Shown here piece by piece: positions 44,068 to 53,318 of a DNA stretch of 64,000 bases; the stretch's first letter is position 1; each line of letters opens with the position of its first letter. Under the pieces are notes generated by a model. It was not told where the DNA came from. It searched no databases and was given only the letters and a program-made list of their open reading frames with translations. The stretch comes from Brachybacterium epidermidis (lineage in GTDB: Bacteria; Actinomycetota; Actinomycetes; Actinomycetales; Dermabacteraceae): NCBI RefSeq assembly GCF_015209585.1, contig NZ_JADEYR010000003.1, forward strand, positions 124,001 through 188,000, written 5' to 3'. Made by a program: the position numbers and the translations under genes.

Positions 44068-45078
44068 GTGAGCACCACTGACGTCACGCCCGAAGCTGCG
44101 GAAGCGCCCACCGGCTCCATGAAGCGCAGCGGTCGTCGGTTCGGCGACAGCGTGTTCTCCAATCTCTCCATCGGCTCCGGCCTGCTGATCTTCCTCACCC
44201 TGGCCGCCGTGGCGATCTTCCTGACCCTCGAGGCGTGGCCCGCCATCCGGGCCAGCCAGGAGTTCGAGGGGACCGCCGAGTTCTCCCTGATCGAGTACAC
44301 GGCGCCGTACGTGTTCGGCACCGTGCTGGCCGCTGTGATCGCGCTGATCATGGCGATCCCGATCTCGATGCTGATCGCGCTGTTCATCTCCCACTACGCG
44401 CCGCGCAAGATGGCCCAGGGCCTGGGCTACATGATCGACCTGCTGGCGGCCGTGCCCTCGGTGGTCTACGGCCTGTGGGGCGGCATCTGGCTGGTGCCCA
44501 GGCTCGAGCCGCTGTACATGTTCCTCAACAGCACCTTCGGCACCTGGCCGCGCTGGCCGGGTTTCCTGCCGTGGGTGGGCGGGGAACCGGTCGTCGCCCT
44601 GTTCGCCGGCGATCCCACCGCCCCCATGCGCAACCTGGCCTCGGCATCCGTGGTGCTCGCCGTCATGGTGCTGCCGATCATCACCGCGATTGCCCGCGAG
44701 GTGTTCCTGCAGACCCCCCGCCTGACCGAGGAGGCCGCCCTGGCCCTCGGTGCCACCAAGTGGGAGGTCATCAAGACGGTCGTGCTTCCCTTCGGGCGCA
44801 GCGGCGTGGTCGCCGCCTCCATGCTGGGCCTGGGCCGCGCGCTCGGCGAGACCATGGCGGTGCTGATGATCCTGGCCCCCGGCGCCACGTTCTCCTGGCA
44901 CATCCTCGAGGTGGGACGGCACCAGTCGATCGCCGCCAACATCGCCTCGCGCCAGGCCGAGGCCTCCGGGGTCGACATGTCCCTGCTGATCTTCACGGGC
45001 CTGGTGCTGTTCGTCCTGACGTTCATCATCAACGCCATCGCCCGTGCCATCGTCGCCCGCAGCGGCCCGAAGAGCTGA
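44068..45078 (+). CDS. pstC: Phosphate ABC transporter permease PstC
   Basis: Inner-membrane permease, 336 residues, six membrane segments. The family 'AAVPSVVYGLWG' segment and the coupling loop 'EEAALALGATKWEVIKTVVLP' are present, as is 'GRALGETMAVLMI'. Start GTG 44068 with AGGAAGG upstream. Works with PstA and PstB. Confidence 0.95.
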   Translation: MSTTDVTPEAAEAPTGSMKRSGRRFGDSVFSNLSIGSGLLIFLTLAAVAIFLTLEAWPAIRASQEFEGTAEFSLIEYTAPYVFGTVLAAVIALIMAIPISMLIALFISHYAPRKMAQGLGYMIDLLAAVPSVVYGLWGGIWLVPRLEPLYMFLNSTFGTWPRWPGFLPWVGGEPVVALFAGDPTAPMRNLASASVVLAVMVLPIITAIAREVFLQTPRLTEEAALALGATKWEVIKTVVLPFGRSGVVAASMLGLGRALGETMAVLMILAPGATFSWHILEVGRHQSIAANIASRQAEASGVDMSLLIFTGLVLFVLTFIINAIARAIVARSGPKS

Positions 45079-45085
45079 GGTCACC

Positions 45086-46255
45086 ATGAGCACCGCCATC
45101 GACAACGAGACCCCGACGATGATGCGCTCCAGCGGGGAGCGCCGCCTGCCGTGGTACCACCTGGTCTTCACCGGTCTGGTCGGCGCGGCCATCGCAGCCG
45201 TTCTCCTGCTGGCGCTGGACGCCTTCTCGATCGCCTCGATGCTGATCCTGGGATTCATCCTGCACCTGGTGATGGGCTACCTGTACTCGCTGGTGCGCGA
45301 GGGCCGCCGCTGGGCGATGGACCGCCTGATGATGCTGATCGTCATCGGCGCGTTCGCACTGGCGATGTTCCCCCTGGTCTCGCTGCTGTGGGAGGTGATC
45401 TCCCGCGGTGGTGCCCGCGTCATCGCAGCCTCACCCACGCCCTTCGCCTTCTGGACCAACGACATGTCCGGCATCATCGGCGGCGCGGACGCGGGTGGCG
45501 TGCTGCACGCGACCATCGGCACACTGCTGATCACGCTGTGGGCCTCGGTCATCTCCATCCCGATCGGCCTGTTCACCGCGATCTTCCTGGTGGAGTACGC
45601 CGATCAGGGCTGGCGCCGGGTGCTGGGCAAGGGCGTCACCTTCCTGGTGGACGTGATGACCGGCATCCCCTCGATCGTGGCAGGCCTGTTCGGCCTGTCG
45701 TTGTTCTTGGCGTTCCTTCCGGACGGCCAGCAGGGCGTGCGCATGGGCATCATGGGTTCGGTGGCCCTGTCGCTGCTGATGATCCCCACCGTGGTGCGCT
45801 CCAGCGAGGAGATGCTGCGCCTGGTGTCGATGGACCTGCGCGAGGCCGCGTATGCCCTGGGCGTGCCGAAGTGGCTGACCATCGTGCGCGTGGTGCTGCG
45901 CACCGCAGTGGCCGGTCTGGCCACCGGCATCACCCTGGCGATCGCCCGCGTGATCGGCGAGACCGCGCCCCTGCTGCTGACGGTGGGCATGGTGACCTCC
46001 ATCAACTGGAGCATGTTCGACGGTCGCATGGCCACGCTGCCCACGTACATCAACCAGCAGTACCGCAACGGCAGCGCCAACTGCATGAATGACACCGTCA
46101 CCAACCCGGTCAACCAGGAGGTGTACGCATGCTCGGTCACCACGAACATCGACCGTGCCTGGGCGGCGGCCCTCACCCTGATCATCATCGTGATGGTGCT
46201 GAACATCATCGCGCGTCTGGTCAGCCACTACTTCTCTCCGAAGATCAGCCGCTGA
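45086..46255 (+). CDS. pstA: Phosphate ABC transporter permease PstA
   Basis: 389 residues, longer than E. coli PstA (296), because of an N-terminal region with two additional membrane segments (about 24-75) before the conserved core. Core motifs are 'MTGIPSIVAGLFGL', 'REAAYALGVPKWLTIVRVVL' and 'VIGETAPLLLTVG'. ATG 45086 lies 7 nt after pstC. Confidence 0.94.
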   Translation: MSTAIDNETPTMMRSSGERRLPWYHLVFTGLVGAAIAAVLLLALDAFSIASMLILGFILHLVMGYLYSLVREGRRWAMDRLMMLIVIGAFALAMFPLVSLLWEVISRGGARVIAASPTPFAFWTNDMSGIIGGADAGGVLHATIGTLLITLWASVISIPIGLFTAIFLVEYADQGWRRVLGKGVTFLVDVMTGIPSIVAGLFGLSLFLAFLPDGQQGVRMGIMGSVALSLLMIPTVVRSSEEMLRLVSMDLREAAYALGVPKWLTIVRVVLRTAVAGLATGITLAIARVIGETAPLLLTVGMVTSINWSMFDGRMATLPTYINQQYRNGSANCMNDTVTNPVNQEVYACSVTTNIDRAWAAALTLIIIVMVLNIIARLVSHYFSPKISR

Positions 46256-46284
46256 GCTGACGCCCTCCAGCGAAAGGAACTGCG

Positions 46285-47070
<786 letters not shown>

Positions 47071-47075
47071 TCGAC

Positions 47076-47295
47076 GTACTGCGAGGGACGAGCGGTAGGA
47101 GATCAGCCAGACGGACAGGGCCTGTTCGAGGTACTGCGAGGGACGAGCGGTAGGAGATCAGCCAGACGAACTGGGTCTGATCGACGTACTGCGAGGGACG
47201 AGCGGTAGGAGATCAGCCAGACGAACGGGGCCTGTTCGAGGTACTGCGAGGGACGAGCGGTAGGAGATCAGGCAGACGGACAGGGCCTGACACCC
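47076..47295. repeat. Four tandem 55-bp repeats, each able to form a hairpin
   Basis: Copies start at 47076, 47131, 47186 and 47241 with an exact 55-bp period. The first 38 nt of each unit are nearly identical; the tails alternate between 'CCTGTTCGAG' and 'CTGATCGAC' types. As RNA each unit can form a 6-bp stem (UACUGC/GCGGUA) with the 9-nt loop GAGGGACGA. The last 9 nt of the preceding tail (CTGATCGAC) already overlap the pstB stop. There are no spacers, so this is not a CRISPR array. Confidence 0.95.
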
Positions 47296-47344
47296 GGATG
47301 GTTCGTTCAGCGGTCCGACGACGGCCTGCGACCACGGTCTGACA

Positions 47345-47374
47345 TCGGCCCCGGGAAATGGCTCCCGGGGCCGA
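47345..47374 (+). terminator. Terminator downstream of the repeat array
   Basis: Perfect 12-bp inverted repeat (47345-47356, 47363-47374), 6-nt loop. Closes the pst transcript before the next ABC operon; the sequence between array and terminator (47296-47344) shows nothing else. Confidence 0.75.
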
Positions 47375-47410
47375 CGCGTGCCTGGGGGGACCCCAGCCAG
47401 GCTGGGTTCC

Positions 47411-48235
47411 ATGAACACAGCATCACTGACCGCCTTTCCTTCTGGGTCCACCGGTCCCACGCCCGCAGCCACCTCCGCAGCCGTGCACCACGGCACCCCC
47501 GCTCCGCTCGCCGATCCGCGCCCGGTTCCCGTGCTCAGTGCTCGTGGCCTGGTCAAGAGCTACGGCGAGGGTGGCGCCGGCACCGTCGCCCTGGACGGCG
47601 TGGACCTCGACATCGCCCGTGCCGACTCGATCGCGGTGATGGGACCCTCCGGCTGCGGCAAGACCACGCTGCTGCACACCCTCGCCGGGATCCTCCGCCC
47701 CACCTCCGGCACCGTCCTGCACGACGGCACCGACCTGGCCTCCCTGAGCGATCGCCGCCGTACGCGCCTGCGCCGCAGCGCCTTCGGCTTCGTGTTCCAG
47801 GACGGGCAGCTGCTGCCCGAGCTCACCGCCACCGAGAACGTGATGCTCCCGCGCATGCTGGGCGGCATCCACCGCGGTGCCGCTGCCACCGAGGCCCGCA
47901 GCTGGCTGGACCGCCTGGGCCTGCAGGGCATGCACGACCGCAGGCCGGGCCAGCTCTCCGGTGGTCAGGCCCAGCGCGTGGCGATCGCCCGGGCTCTGGC
48001 CGGCCGCCCCTCGGTGGTGTTCGCCGACGAGCCCACCGGTGCCCTGGACCAGACCACCGGAAAGGCCGTGCTGCGGGTGCTGGTGCAGGCCTGCCACGAC
48101 ACCGGGGCGAGCCTGGTGATGGTCACCCACGACGCCTCGGTGGCCACGGCCTGCCTCCGCACCGTCGCCATGCGTGACGGTCGCATCGAGCGCGAGTTCC
48201 ACCGCCCGACCGACGGGATCGGAGGTGTGCGATGA
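47411..48235 (+). CDS. ABC exporter ATPase, MacB/LolD type
   Basis: 274 residues. An N-terminal Thr/Ala/Pro-rich extension of about 40 precedes the ATPase: Walker A GPSGCGKTT (78-86), 'FVFQDGQLLPELTATENVMLP' Q-loop region, signature LSGGQAQRV, Walker B 'VVFADEPTGALD'. The Q-loop sequence and EPTGALD are typical of the MacB/LolD/FtsE group. It overlaps the permease start (ATGA). Confidence 0.92.
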   Translation: MNTASLTAFPSGSTGPTPAATSAAVHHGTPAPLADPRPVPVLSARGLVKSYGEGGAGTVALDGVDLDIARADSIAVMGPSGCGKTTLLHTLAGILRPTSGTVLHDGTDLASLSDRRRTRLRRSAFGFVFQDGQLLPELTATENVMLPRMLGGIHRGAAATEARSWLDRLGLQGMHDRRPGQLSGGQAQRVAIARALAGRPSVVFADEPTGALDQTTGKAVLRVLVQACHDTGASLVMVTHDASVATACLRTVAMRDGRIEREFHRPTDGIGGVR

Positions 48236-49575
48236 CCGCCCTGGTCTCCGCAGCGCCCTTGCTGCTGCGCCGTCGCGGCGCCCTCGCCGACGCCCTGCCG
48301 GTGATCGCCTTCACCGCGGCCACCGCCATCATCGCCACCGTGATCGGGGGCGCCGCGGCCTTCGCCCGCCGCATCCCCGCCGACACCAGTGGCCCTCTCA
48401 CCGGTGAAGCCGAACTGATGCCGCTGCTGATGCTGTGCGCCGTGTTCGCCTCCGTCCTGCTGGTGCCCAGCGCCATCGCTCTGGGCGGATCCGCCGCCCG
48501 GCTCTCCCTGGCCCGGCGCGAGCGCGACCTCGCCGCCATGCGCCTGGTCGGAGGCACCACCGCCCAGGTAGGGGGCATCGCCGTCCTCGACGTGGCCGCC
48601 CAGGCCCTGCTGGGTGCCGCGGCCGGTGTGGTGCTGCACATGCTGGTGGCACCTCCGCTGACCGCGCTGGACTTCGGGATCACCCCCTTCACCGTGGGGG
48701 AGCTGCTGTTGCCCTGGTGGGCCTATCCGCTGCTGATCGCCGGTGTGGTGCTGCTGGCGGCTGCCTCGGGCGCGGTGTCCCTGGCCGGGGTGGTGCTGAG
48801 CCCCCTGGGGGTGGCTCGTGAGTCCCGCACGGTGCGGATGTCCGTGCTGCGCCTGCTGATCTGGGCGGTGGTGATCGTCGGCTTCGTGGCCTTCATGCAG
48901 ATCATGCCGATGATGGACGCCGACGGCTCGGCGCTCGGCATGCTGATCGCCATCGGCTTCGTGGCCCTCATCGTGGCCGGCATGAACGTCGTCGGTCCGT
49001 TCCTGGTGTGGATCGTCGCCCGGATCACGGCGGCCCTCGCCCCCACCCCGGCCCTGCTGGTGGGCGCGCGCCGTCTGGCCGCAGACCCCCGCGCCGGGTG
49101 GAGGGCAGTCTCCGGGATCACCTTCGCGATGGTCATCGCCGGGTTCCTCACCATCATCGCCACCATCGAGCCCTCCACGCCCGGGGACCAGATGCTGGCC
49201 ACCGCCCTGCACACCGGCGGTCTGCTGACCCTCGGGATCGCTGCCGTGCTCGCTGCGGGCACCACGGGGGTGGCGCACACCGCCCGGGTGATCGACCACG
49301 CCCCGCGGATCCGGGCCCAGCACATCGCCGGTGCCGAGGTGCCCCAGCTGCACCGCGCCCGCCTCGCGGAGATCACACTGCCGGTGCTGCTGAGCTCCGT
49401 GGTGGCCACCTTCACTGCCGGCCTGGTGCTGCTGACCGTGTTCGGCGGGGGAGCGGCCGATGTGCGCACCGCAGGGCTGTACTTCCTCGGGGTGATCGGG
49501 GCCTACGCCATGGTGATCGCCGCCGTGGTGGTCTCGGCGCCCGTGGTGCGGCGAGCGGCACTGCGCGCCGCCTGA
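48232..49575 (+). CDS. ABC exporter permease, FtsX/MacB-like
   Basis: 447 residues, about ten hydrophobic segments arranged as two FtsX-like halves ('LARRERDLAAMRLVGGTTAQV' and 'AHTARVIDHAPRIRAQHIAGAE' as the cytoplasmic loops preceding membrane pairs). Actinobacterial relatives with this duplicated layout are linked to antimicrobial peptide or lipid export. Substrate unknown. No response regulator or kinase is adjacent. Confidence 0.85.
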   Translation: MTALVSAAPLLLRRRGALADALPVIAFTAATAIIATVIGGAAAFARRIPADTSGPLTGEAELMPLLMLCAVFASVLLVPSAIALGGSAARLSLARRERDLAAMRLVGGTTAQVGGIAVLDVAAQALLGAAAGVVLHMLVAPPLTALDFGITPFTVGELLLPWWAYPLLIAGVVLLAAASGAVSLAGVVLSPLGVARESRTVRMSVLRLLIWAVVIVGFVAFMQIMPMMDADGSALGMLIAIGFVALIVAGMNVVGPFLVWIVARITAALAPTPALLVGARRLAADPRAGWRAVSGITFAMVIAGFLTIIATIEPSTPGDQMLATALHTGGLLTLGIAAVLAAGTTGVAHTARVIDHAPRIRAQHIAGAEVPQLHRARLAEITLPVLLSSVVATFTAGLVLLTVFGGGAADVRTAGLYFLGVIGAYAMVIAAVVVSAPVVRRAALRAA

Positions 49576-49678
49576 CACCGGGGCCCATGCCATGACCGCG
49601 TCGATGCGGGACCCGGGGCCACGACCGCGGCATCCTGCACCGTGCCAGGAGGGTCTCATGGCTGGTGGGTGCGGCGCG

Positions 49679-49684
49679 TAGGGT
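49679..49684 (+). promoter_or_regulatory. -10 box for leaderless rhodanese mRNA
   Basis: TAGGGT ends 7 nt before ATG 49692. Confidence 0.4.
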
Positions 49685-49691
49685 GGACGAC

Positions 49692-50015
49692 ATGGAAATC
49701 GAGACCGTCGCCCCGACCGAGGTGCCGGAGGGCGCCCAGCTGATCGACGTGCGCGAGCAGGCCGAATGGGATGCCGGGCATGCACCCGGTGCCCAGCACC
49801 TGCCGGCGAGCTCCCTGCTGGAGAAGCTCGGGGAGCTGCCCGAGGACGGCGACCTGTACATCGTGTGCCGCTCCGGCGGTCGCAGTGTCCAGGTCACCCA
49901 GTGGCTCAACGGCAACGGCTATGACGCCATCAACGTGCGCGGCGGCATGGACCAGTGGTTCGAGTCCGGCCTGCCCATGGAGTCCGATGGGGATGCAGAG
50001 CCGTACGTGCTCTGA
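49692..50015 (+). CDS. Rhodanese-like sulfurtransferase
   Basis: Single-domain rhodanese, 107 residues. Contains 'LIDVREQAEWDAGHAPGAQ' and the active-site loop CRSGGRS with the catalytic Cys, then 'VRGGMDQWFESGLP'. Moves sulfane sulfur between thiols; partner unknown. The CRSGGRS loop is six residues, as in active sulfurtransferases. Confidence 0.92.
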   Translation: MEIETVAPTEVPEGAQLIDVREQAEWDAGHAPGAQHLPASSLLEKLGELPEDGDLYIVCRSGGRSVQVTQWLNGNGYDAINVRGGMDQWFESGLPMESDGDAEPYVL

Positions 50016-50084
50016 ACCTCGCGGCTCGATGAACGGCCGCGGGCCACGTGTGCTGGCAGCCGAGGCTCGCTCCGGGTTCGGCCC

Positions 50085-50855
50085 TCAGGTGCTGATCACG
50101 TCGCGCAGCAGCGCGTAGCCCACGAACGCCACCACGTCCAGCAGGGTGTGGGCGATGATCAGCGGCATGGTGCGGCGCGTGCGCCGGAACCACTCGGCGA
50201 ACACCACCCCCATCAGCATGTTGGCCAGTCCCGGCCCGATCCCCTGGTACAGGTGGTACGCGCCGCGCAGCAGCGCCGAGGTGGCGGTGATCGCCACCGG
50301 CTGCCAGCCCATCTGCTCCAGCCGCAGCACCAGGTACCCGGCAACGATCACCTCCTCCACGAGCGCGTTCTTCAGCGCGTGGAGGATCAGCACCGGCACC
50401 GTCCACCAGTGCTGGTCCAGGGCGGCGGGGATCACCTCGAGGGTGGCCCCCAGGGCCCGGCCCAGGTAGTAGATCGCCAGGCCCGGAAGCCCGATGCAGG
50501 CCGTCAGTGCGACGCCCCACAGCGCGTCCCGCACAGGGCGCCGCGCATCCATGCCGAGCGCCTGGACGGCCCGGGTGCCGGTCACCGTCAGCAGCAGCAG
50601 GACCAGGGCCACGGGGGCAAGGGTGAAGACCACATCGGCCAGCTGGTACACCAGATCGAACCAGGGCCGCTCGGAGGCGGACCGGTTCAGCGCAGTGCTC
50701 TGCTCACTGAGCGGCCCCCGCGTGAACGCGTCGATCAGCGCCATGATCGAGTAGAACGCCGAGCGCCCCAGGGACAGCGCCAGCACCACCAAGATCTCCA
50801 GGCCCAGCAGCAGCTGGATACGGGACGGGGCAGAAGAGGAGGCGGCGGGCTGCAC
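50085..50855 (-). CDS. CPBP (CAAX-like) intramembrane protease
   Basis: 256 residues with about seven membrane segments. The ABI/CPBP motifs are present: EEVIVAGYL (motif 1, double Glu), 'LLRGAYHLYQG' (motif 2 with His) and 'IIAHTLLD' (motif 3 with His). Bacterial members have been linked to bacteriocin maturation or immunity; no peptide gene is visible here. GTG 50855 start. Divergent from the SDR gene across the 21-bp repeats. Confidence 0.87.
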   Translation of the reverse strand: MQPAASSSAPSRIQLLLGLEILVVLALSLGRSAFYSIMALIDAFTRGPLSEQSTALNRSASERPWFDLVYQLADVVFTLAPVALVLLLLTVTGTRAVQALGMDARRPVRDALWGVALTACIGLPGLAIYYLGRALGATLEVIPAALDQHWWTVPVLILHALKNALVEEVIVAGYLVLRLEQMGWQPVAITATSALLRGAYHLYQGIGPGLANMLMGVVFAEWFRRTRRTMPLIIAHTLLDVVAFVGYALLRDVIST

Positions 50856-50883
50856 GGCCCCATCCTCCCACCGGCCGGCAGGA

Positions 50884-50957
50884 GTGACCGTGCCGCACCC
50901 ACCCGTGACCGTGCCGCACCCACCCGTGACCGTGCCGCACCCACCCGTGACCGTGCA
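50884..50957. repeat. 21-bp minisatellite upstream of SDR gene
   Basis: Three full copies (50884, 50905, 50926) of a 21-bp unit that starts GTGACCGTGCCGCACC and ends CACCC, and a truncated fourth (50947-50957). The period is exact. Each unit contains the small palindrome GTGCCGCAC. It ends 11 nt before the SDR start codon. Confidence 0.95.
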
Positions 50958-50968
50958 ACACTCGAGGG

Positions 50969-51679
50969 ATGACCACCGATGCTCCCTCCCAGAACCGTCC
51001 CGTCGTCCTGATCACCGGTGCCTCCCGCGGCATCGGCCGCGCCATCGCCCACGAGCTCGCCGCCGATCATCACCTGATCCTCGGCGGCCGCGACCGGGAC
51101 GCGCTCGAGAGCCTGGTCTCCGAGCTCCCCTCGGCCGAGCCCTTCGTCGCGGACCTCTCCGACCCGGCCTCCCTGGCCGATGCGGTGGGCGCACTGGAGC
51201 TGCCCCATGGCCTGGACGGCGTGGTCCACTCCGCCGGGATCCTGGTCAGTGGCACCGTCGAGGAGCTCACCGCCGAGGACTGGACCCGCTCCTTCGCCCT
51301 GAACGTCACCGCGGTCGCCGAGCTCACCCGAGGGCTGCTGCCCGCCCTGCGCACCGCCCGCGGCACCGTGGTCACCATCAACTCCGGCTCCGGGTACACC
51401 TCGGGCGCGGCCGGCGGGGCCTACAGCGCCTCCAAGTTCGCGCTGCGGGCCCTCACGGACGCCCTGCGCGCCGAGGAGAAGGAGCACGGGGTGCGGGTCT
51501 CCTCCGTGCACCCCGGGCGCACCGCCACCGACATGCAGCGAGAGCTGCGCAGCTTCGAGGGCGGCGAGTACCAGGAGGAGGACTACATGCGGCCCCAGAC
51601 GGTCGCCGCGACCGTGGGACTGGCCCTGCGCCTGCCGGCCGACGCCGCGATCGACTCCCTGTCCGTGCGGCCCCGCTGA
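50969..51679 (+). CDS. Short-chain dehydrogenase
   Basis: 236 residues. TGASRGIG (16-23), 'VVHSAGI' in place of the usual NNAG, Asn112, and the YSASK pair Tyr152/Lys156 with 'TINSGSGY' carrying the catalytic Ser. Substrate unknown. It has no evident ribosome site: an AACACT element ends 6 nt before ATG 50969, so the mRNA may be leaderless, with the repeat array serving as its upstream promoter region. Confidence 0.88.
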   Translation: MTTDAPSQNRPVVLITGASRGIGRAIAHELAADHHLILGGRDRDALESLVSELPSAEPFVADLSDPASLADAVGALELPHGLDGVVHSAGILVSGTVEELTAEDWTRSFALNVTAVAELTRGLLPALRTARGTVVTINSGSGYTSGAAGGAYSASKFALRALTDALRAEEKEHGVRVSSVHPGRTATDMQRELRSFEGGEYQEEDYMRPQTVAATVGLALRLPADAAIDSLSVRPR

Positions 51680-51720
51680 GCATGCCCTCCGATTCGGACG
51701 TCGTGATCGAAGGAGTGACC

Positions 51721-52077
51721 ATGTCAGCAATCCGTGCCGTGACCGTGATCCTCGAGGACCCCTCCGCAGCGGCGCAGGCCCTGCACCGCACCTTCGGATG
51801 GACGGTCGACAGCGACTTCGGCACCTTCGCCTCGCTCGCCCTCCCCACGGGCATCCCCCTGTGGATCAACGCCCCGGCACCAGGGGAGAGCGTCACCGGC
51901 CACCTGGTGCTGCACCTGTCGGCCGCCGATGTCGATGCCGCCTTCGGCCAGGCCGTGGAGCGCGGCGCGGTGGCCGTGCGCGAACCGCAGGACATGGACT
52001 TCGGGGAGCGGTCCGCCTGCGTCGCCGTCGATGCCGCCCCCGGCCTGGTGTTCGACTTCTCCCGGCCGATCGGCTGA
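51721..52077 (+). CDS. VOC/glyoxalase-fold protein
   Basis: 118 residues with the paired beta-alpha-beta-beta-beta modules of the VOC fold ('AVTVILEDPSAAAQALHRTF' and 'HLVLHLSAADVDAAFGQAVE'). Function unknown (dioxygenase, lyase or resistance protein are all found in this superfamily). ATG 51721 has a GAAGGAG site; ATG 51682 is an in-frame alternative. It follows the SDR gene by 41 nt and is probably cotranscribed. Confidence 0.8.
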   Translation: MSAIRAVTVILEDPSAAAQALHRTFGWTVDSDFGTFASLALPTGIPLWINAPAPGESVTGHLVLHLSAADVDAAFGQAVERGAVAVREPQDMDFGERSACVAVDAAPGLVFDFSRPIG

Positions 52078-52158
52078 GCGCACCCGCAGCCGGGTCAGCA
52101 TCCGCGCAGGTCCTCGTCGCAGCCGGGCGCGCCCCGCAGCGCACGGGGAGGACTGCTC

Positions 52159-52899
52159 TCAGCGGTTCAGCGCCCCCGGCCCGGAGACGGTCGGGTCCCC
52201 GGCGATGCGGTACCGCCACGGGAAGCGCTCGGGATGGGAGGCCTCCTCGCGCAGCCCGATGCGCGGGCCGACGGCGAGCCGCGGATGCGGCATGAGGGGT
52301 TCCTGACCGGAGCGGCCGACGCCCGGATGCTCCTCATCGACCTGATCCCGCGGATCCGCACGGCCCGTCAGGTGGAACTCGCCGCCGCTGCACAGGTCCA
52401 GGCCGTCATCGGCGAAGGTCACGCCGCAGGCGACGGTGGCGCGGCCCGGTCCCCGCGCCAGGTCCCGCTCGCTGCGGCACACCCCGGAGGCACGTCGGCG
52501 CTCGAGGGCGATCTCCTGGCCGGCGATCACCTCACCGGCCCGGATCAGGCACCCGGTGGCGGTGCCCTCGGCGTCGGCCACGATGTTCATGCAGGAGTGC
52601 AGGCCCATGTGCCGGTACACGTACAGGTGGCCGGGCGGCCCGAACATCGTGGCGTTGCGCGCGGTGCGGCCCCGGTACGCGTGGGAGCCGGGGTCCTGCG
52701 CGCCCACGTACGCCTCCACCTCCGTGATGCGCAGCGCCACCCCGCGGCCCACGAGCACGCAGCCCAGCAGCAGCGGCGCCAACTCCAGGGCGGGCCGGTC
52801 GAAGAAGGAGCGGGGCAGCGGACGCTGGCCGGGCAGGCCCGGCGGTGTTCCGGGGCCGGCCGCGTGGGAGCCGGCTCTCTCGTAGCCAGGCGAGGTCAC
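52159..52899 (-). CDS. mpg: DNA-3-methyladenine glycosylase (AAG/Mpg)
   Basis: Removes alkylated purines; 246 residues. AAG-fold elements: 'LAPLLLGCVLV', 'RITEVEAYVGAQDPGSHAYRG' with the catalytic Glu, 'MFGPPGHLYVYRHMGLHSCMN' with substrate-pocket Tyr/His residues, and 'ARGPGRAT'. GTG 52899 overlaps the csoR stop, so it is translated with it. Confidence 0.9.
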   Translation of the reverse strand: MTSPGYERAGSHAAGPGTPPGLPGQRPLPRSFFDRPALELAPLLLGCVLVGRGVALRITEVEAYVGAQDPGSHAYRGRTARNATMFGPPGHLYVYRHMGLHSCMNIVADAEGTATGCLIRAGEVIAGQEIALERRRASGVCRSERDLARGPGRATVACGVTFADDGLDLCSGGEFHLTGRADPRDQVDEEHPGVGRSGQEPLMPHPRLAVGPRIGLREEASHPERFPWRYRIAGDPTVSGPGALNR

Positions 52900-53318
52900 T
52901 TCATCAGCCGCTTCACGGCCTGCATGATCTCCTCCATCTTGCGGTCCAGCTCCGCGGCGTCACCGGACTGCGCTGCGGCGTGCACGCAGTGGTGCACGTG
53001 GTCGTCCACCAGCCCCACCGCGACGGACTGCAGGGCCTTGGTGACCGCGGAGACCTGCGTGAGCACGTCGATGCAGTAGGCATCGTCCTCCACCATGCGG
53101 TGCACGCCCCGCACCTGTCCCTCGATCAGCTTCAGCCGGCGCAGGTAGGCGGACTTGGATCCCTGGTAGCCGGGGTCACCGTGCCGGCCGTGGTCGGACT
53201 CTGGAGCATGGTTCGAGCCACCGCAGCAGCCGGCGGCACCGGGGCCTCCGACAGGAGCCACCGGACCGGACGAGCCCGCGGGCTCGACGGGAGCCACGGG
53301 CGGAATGTCGTCGTTCAT
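52896..53318 (-). CDS. csoR: CsoR-family copper-type metal sensor
   Basis: All-helical repressor of the CsoR/RcnR family, 140 residues. Cu(I) ligands are Cys82, His107 and Cys111, with the same spacing as in M. tuberculosis CsoR (Cys36/His61/Cys65). The first 50 residues are an additional Pro/Gly-rich extension with Cys31-Cys32 and His37, His43, His46, which may bind metal too. ATG 53318 overlaps the purB stop (ATGA). No copper ATPase or chaperone is nearby, so its targets lie elsewhere. Confidence 0.9.
   Translation of the reverse strand: MNDDIPPVAPVEPAGSSGPVAPVGGPGAAGCCGGSNHAPESDHGRHGDPGYQGSKSAYLRRLKLIEGQVRGVHRMVEDDAYCIDVLTQVSAVTKALQSVAVGLVDDHVHHCVHAAAQSGDAAELDRKMEEIMQAVKRLMK

Noticed and set aside
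47105-47245. tRNA-like GTTCGAG elements in the 55-bp repeats
   Set aside because: No acceptor, D or anticodon stems can be formed around them.
47158-47556. 133-codon minus-strand frame across the 55-bp repeats
   Set aside because: The 55-bp period is not a multiple of three, so the repeated peptide changes frame; the remainder is antisense to the ABC ATPase gene.
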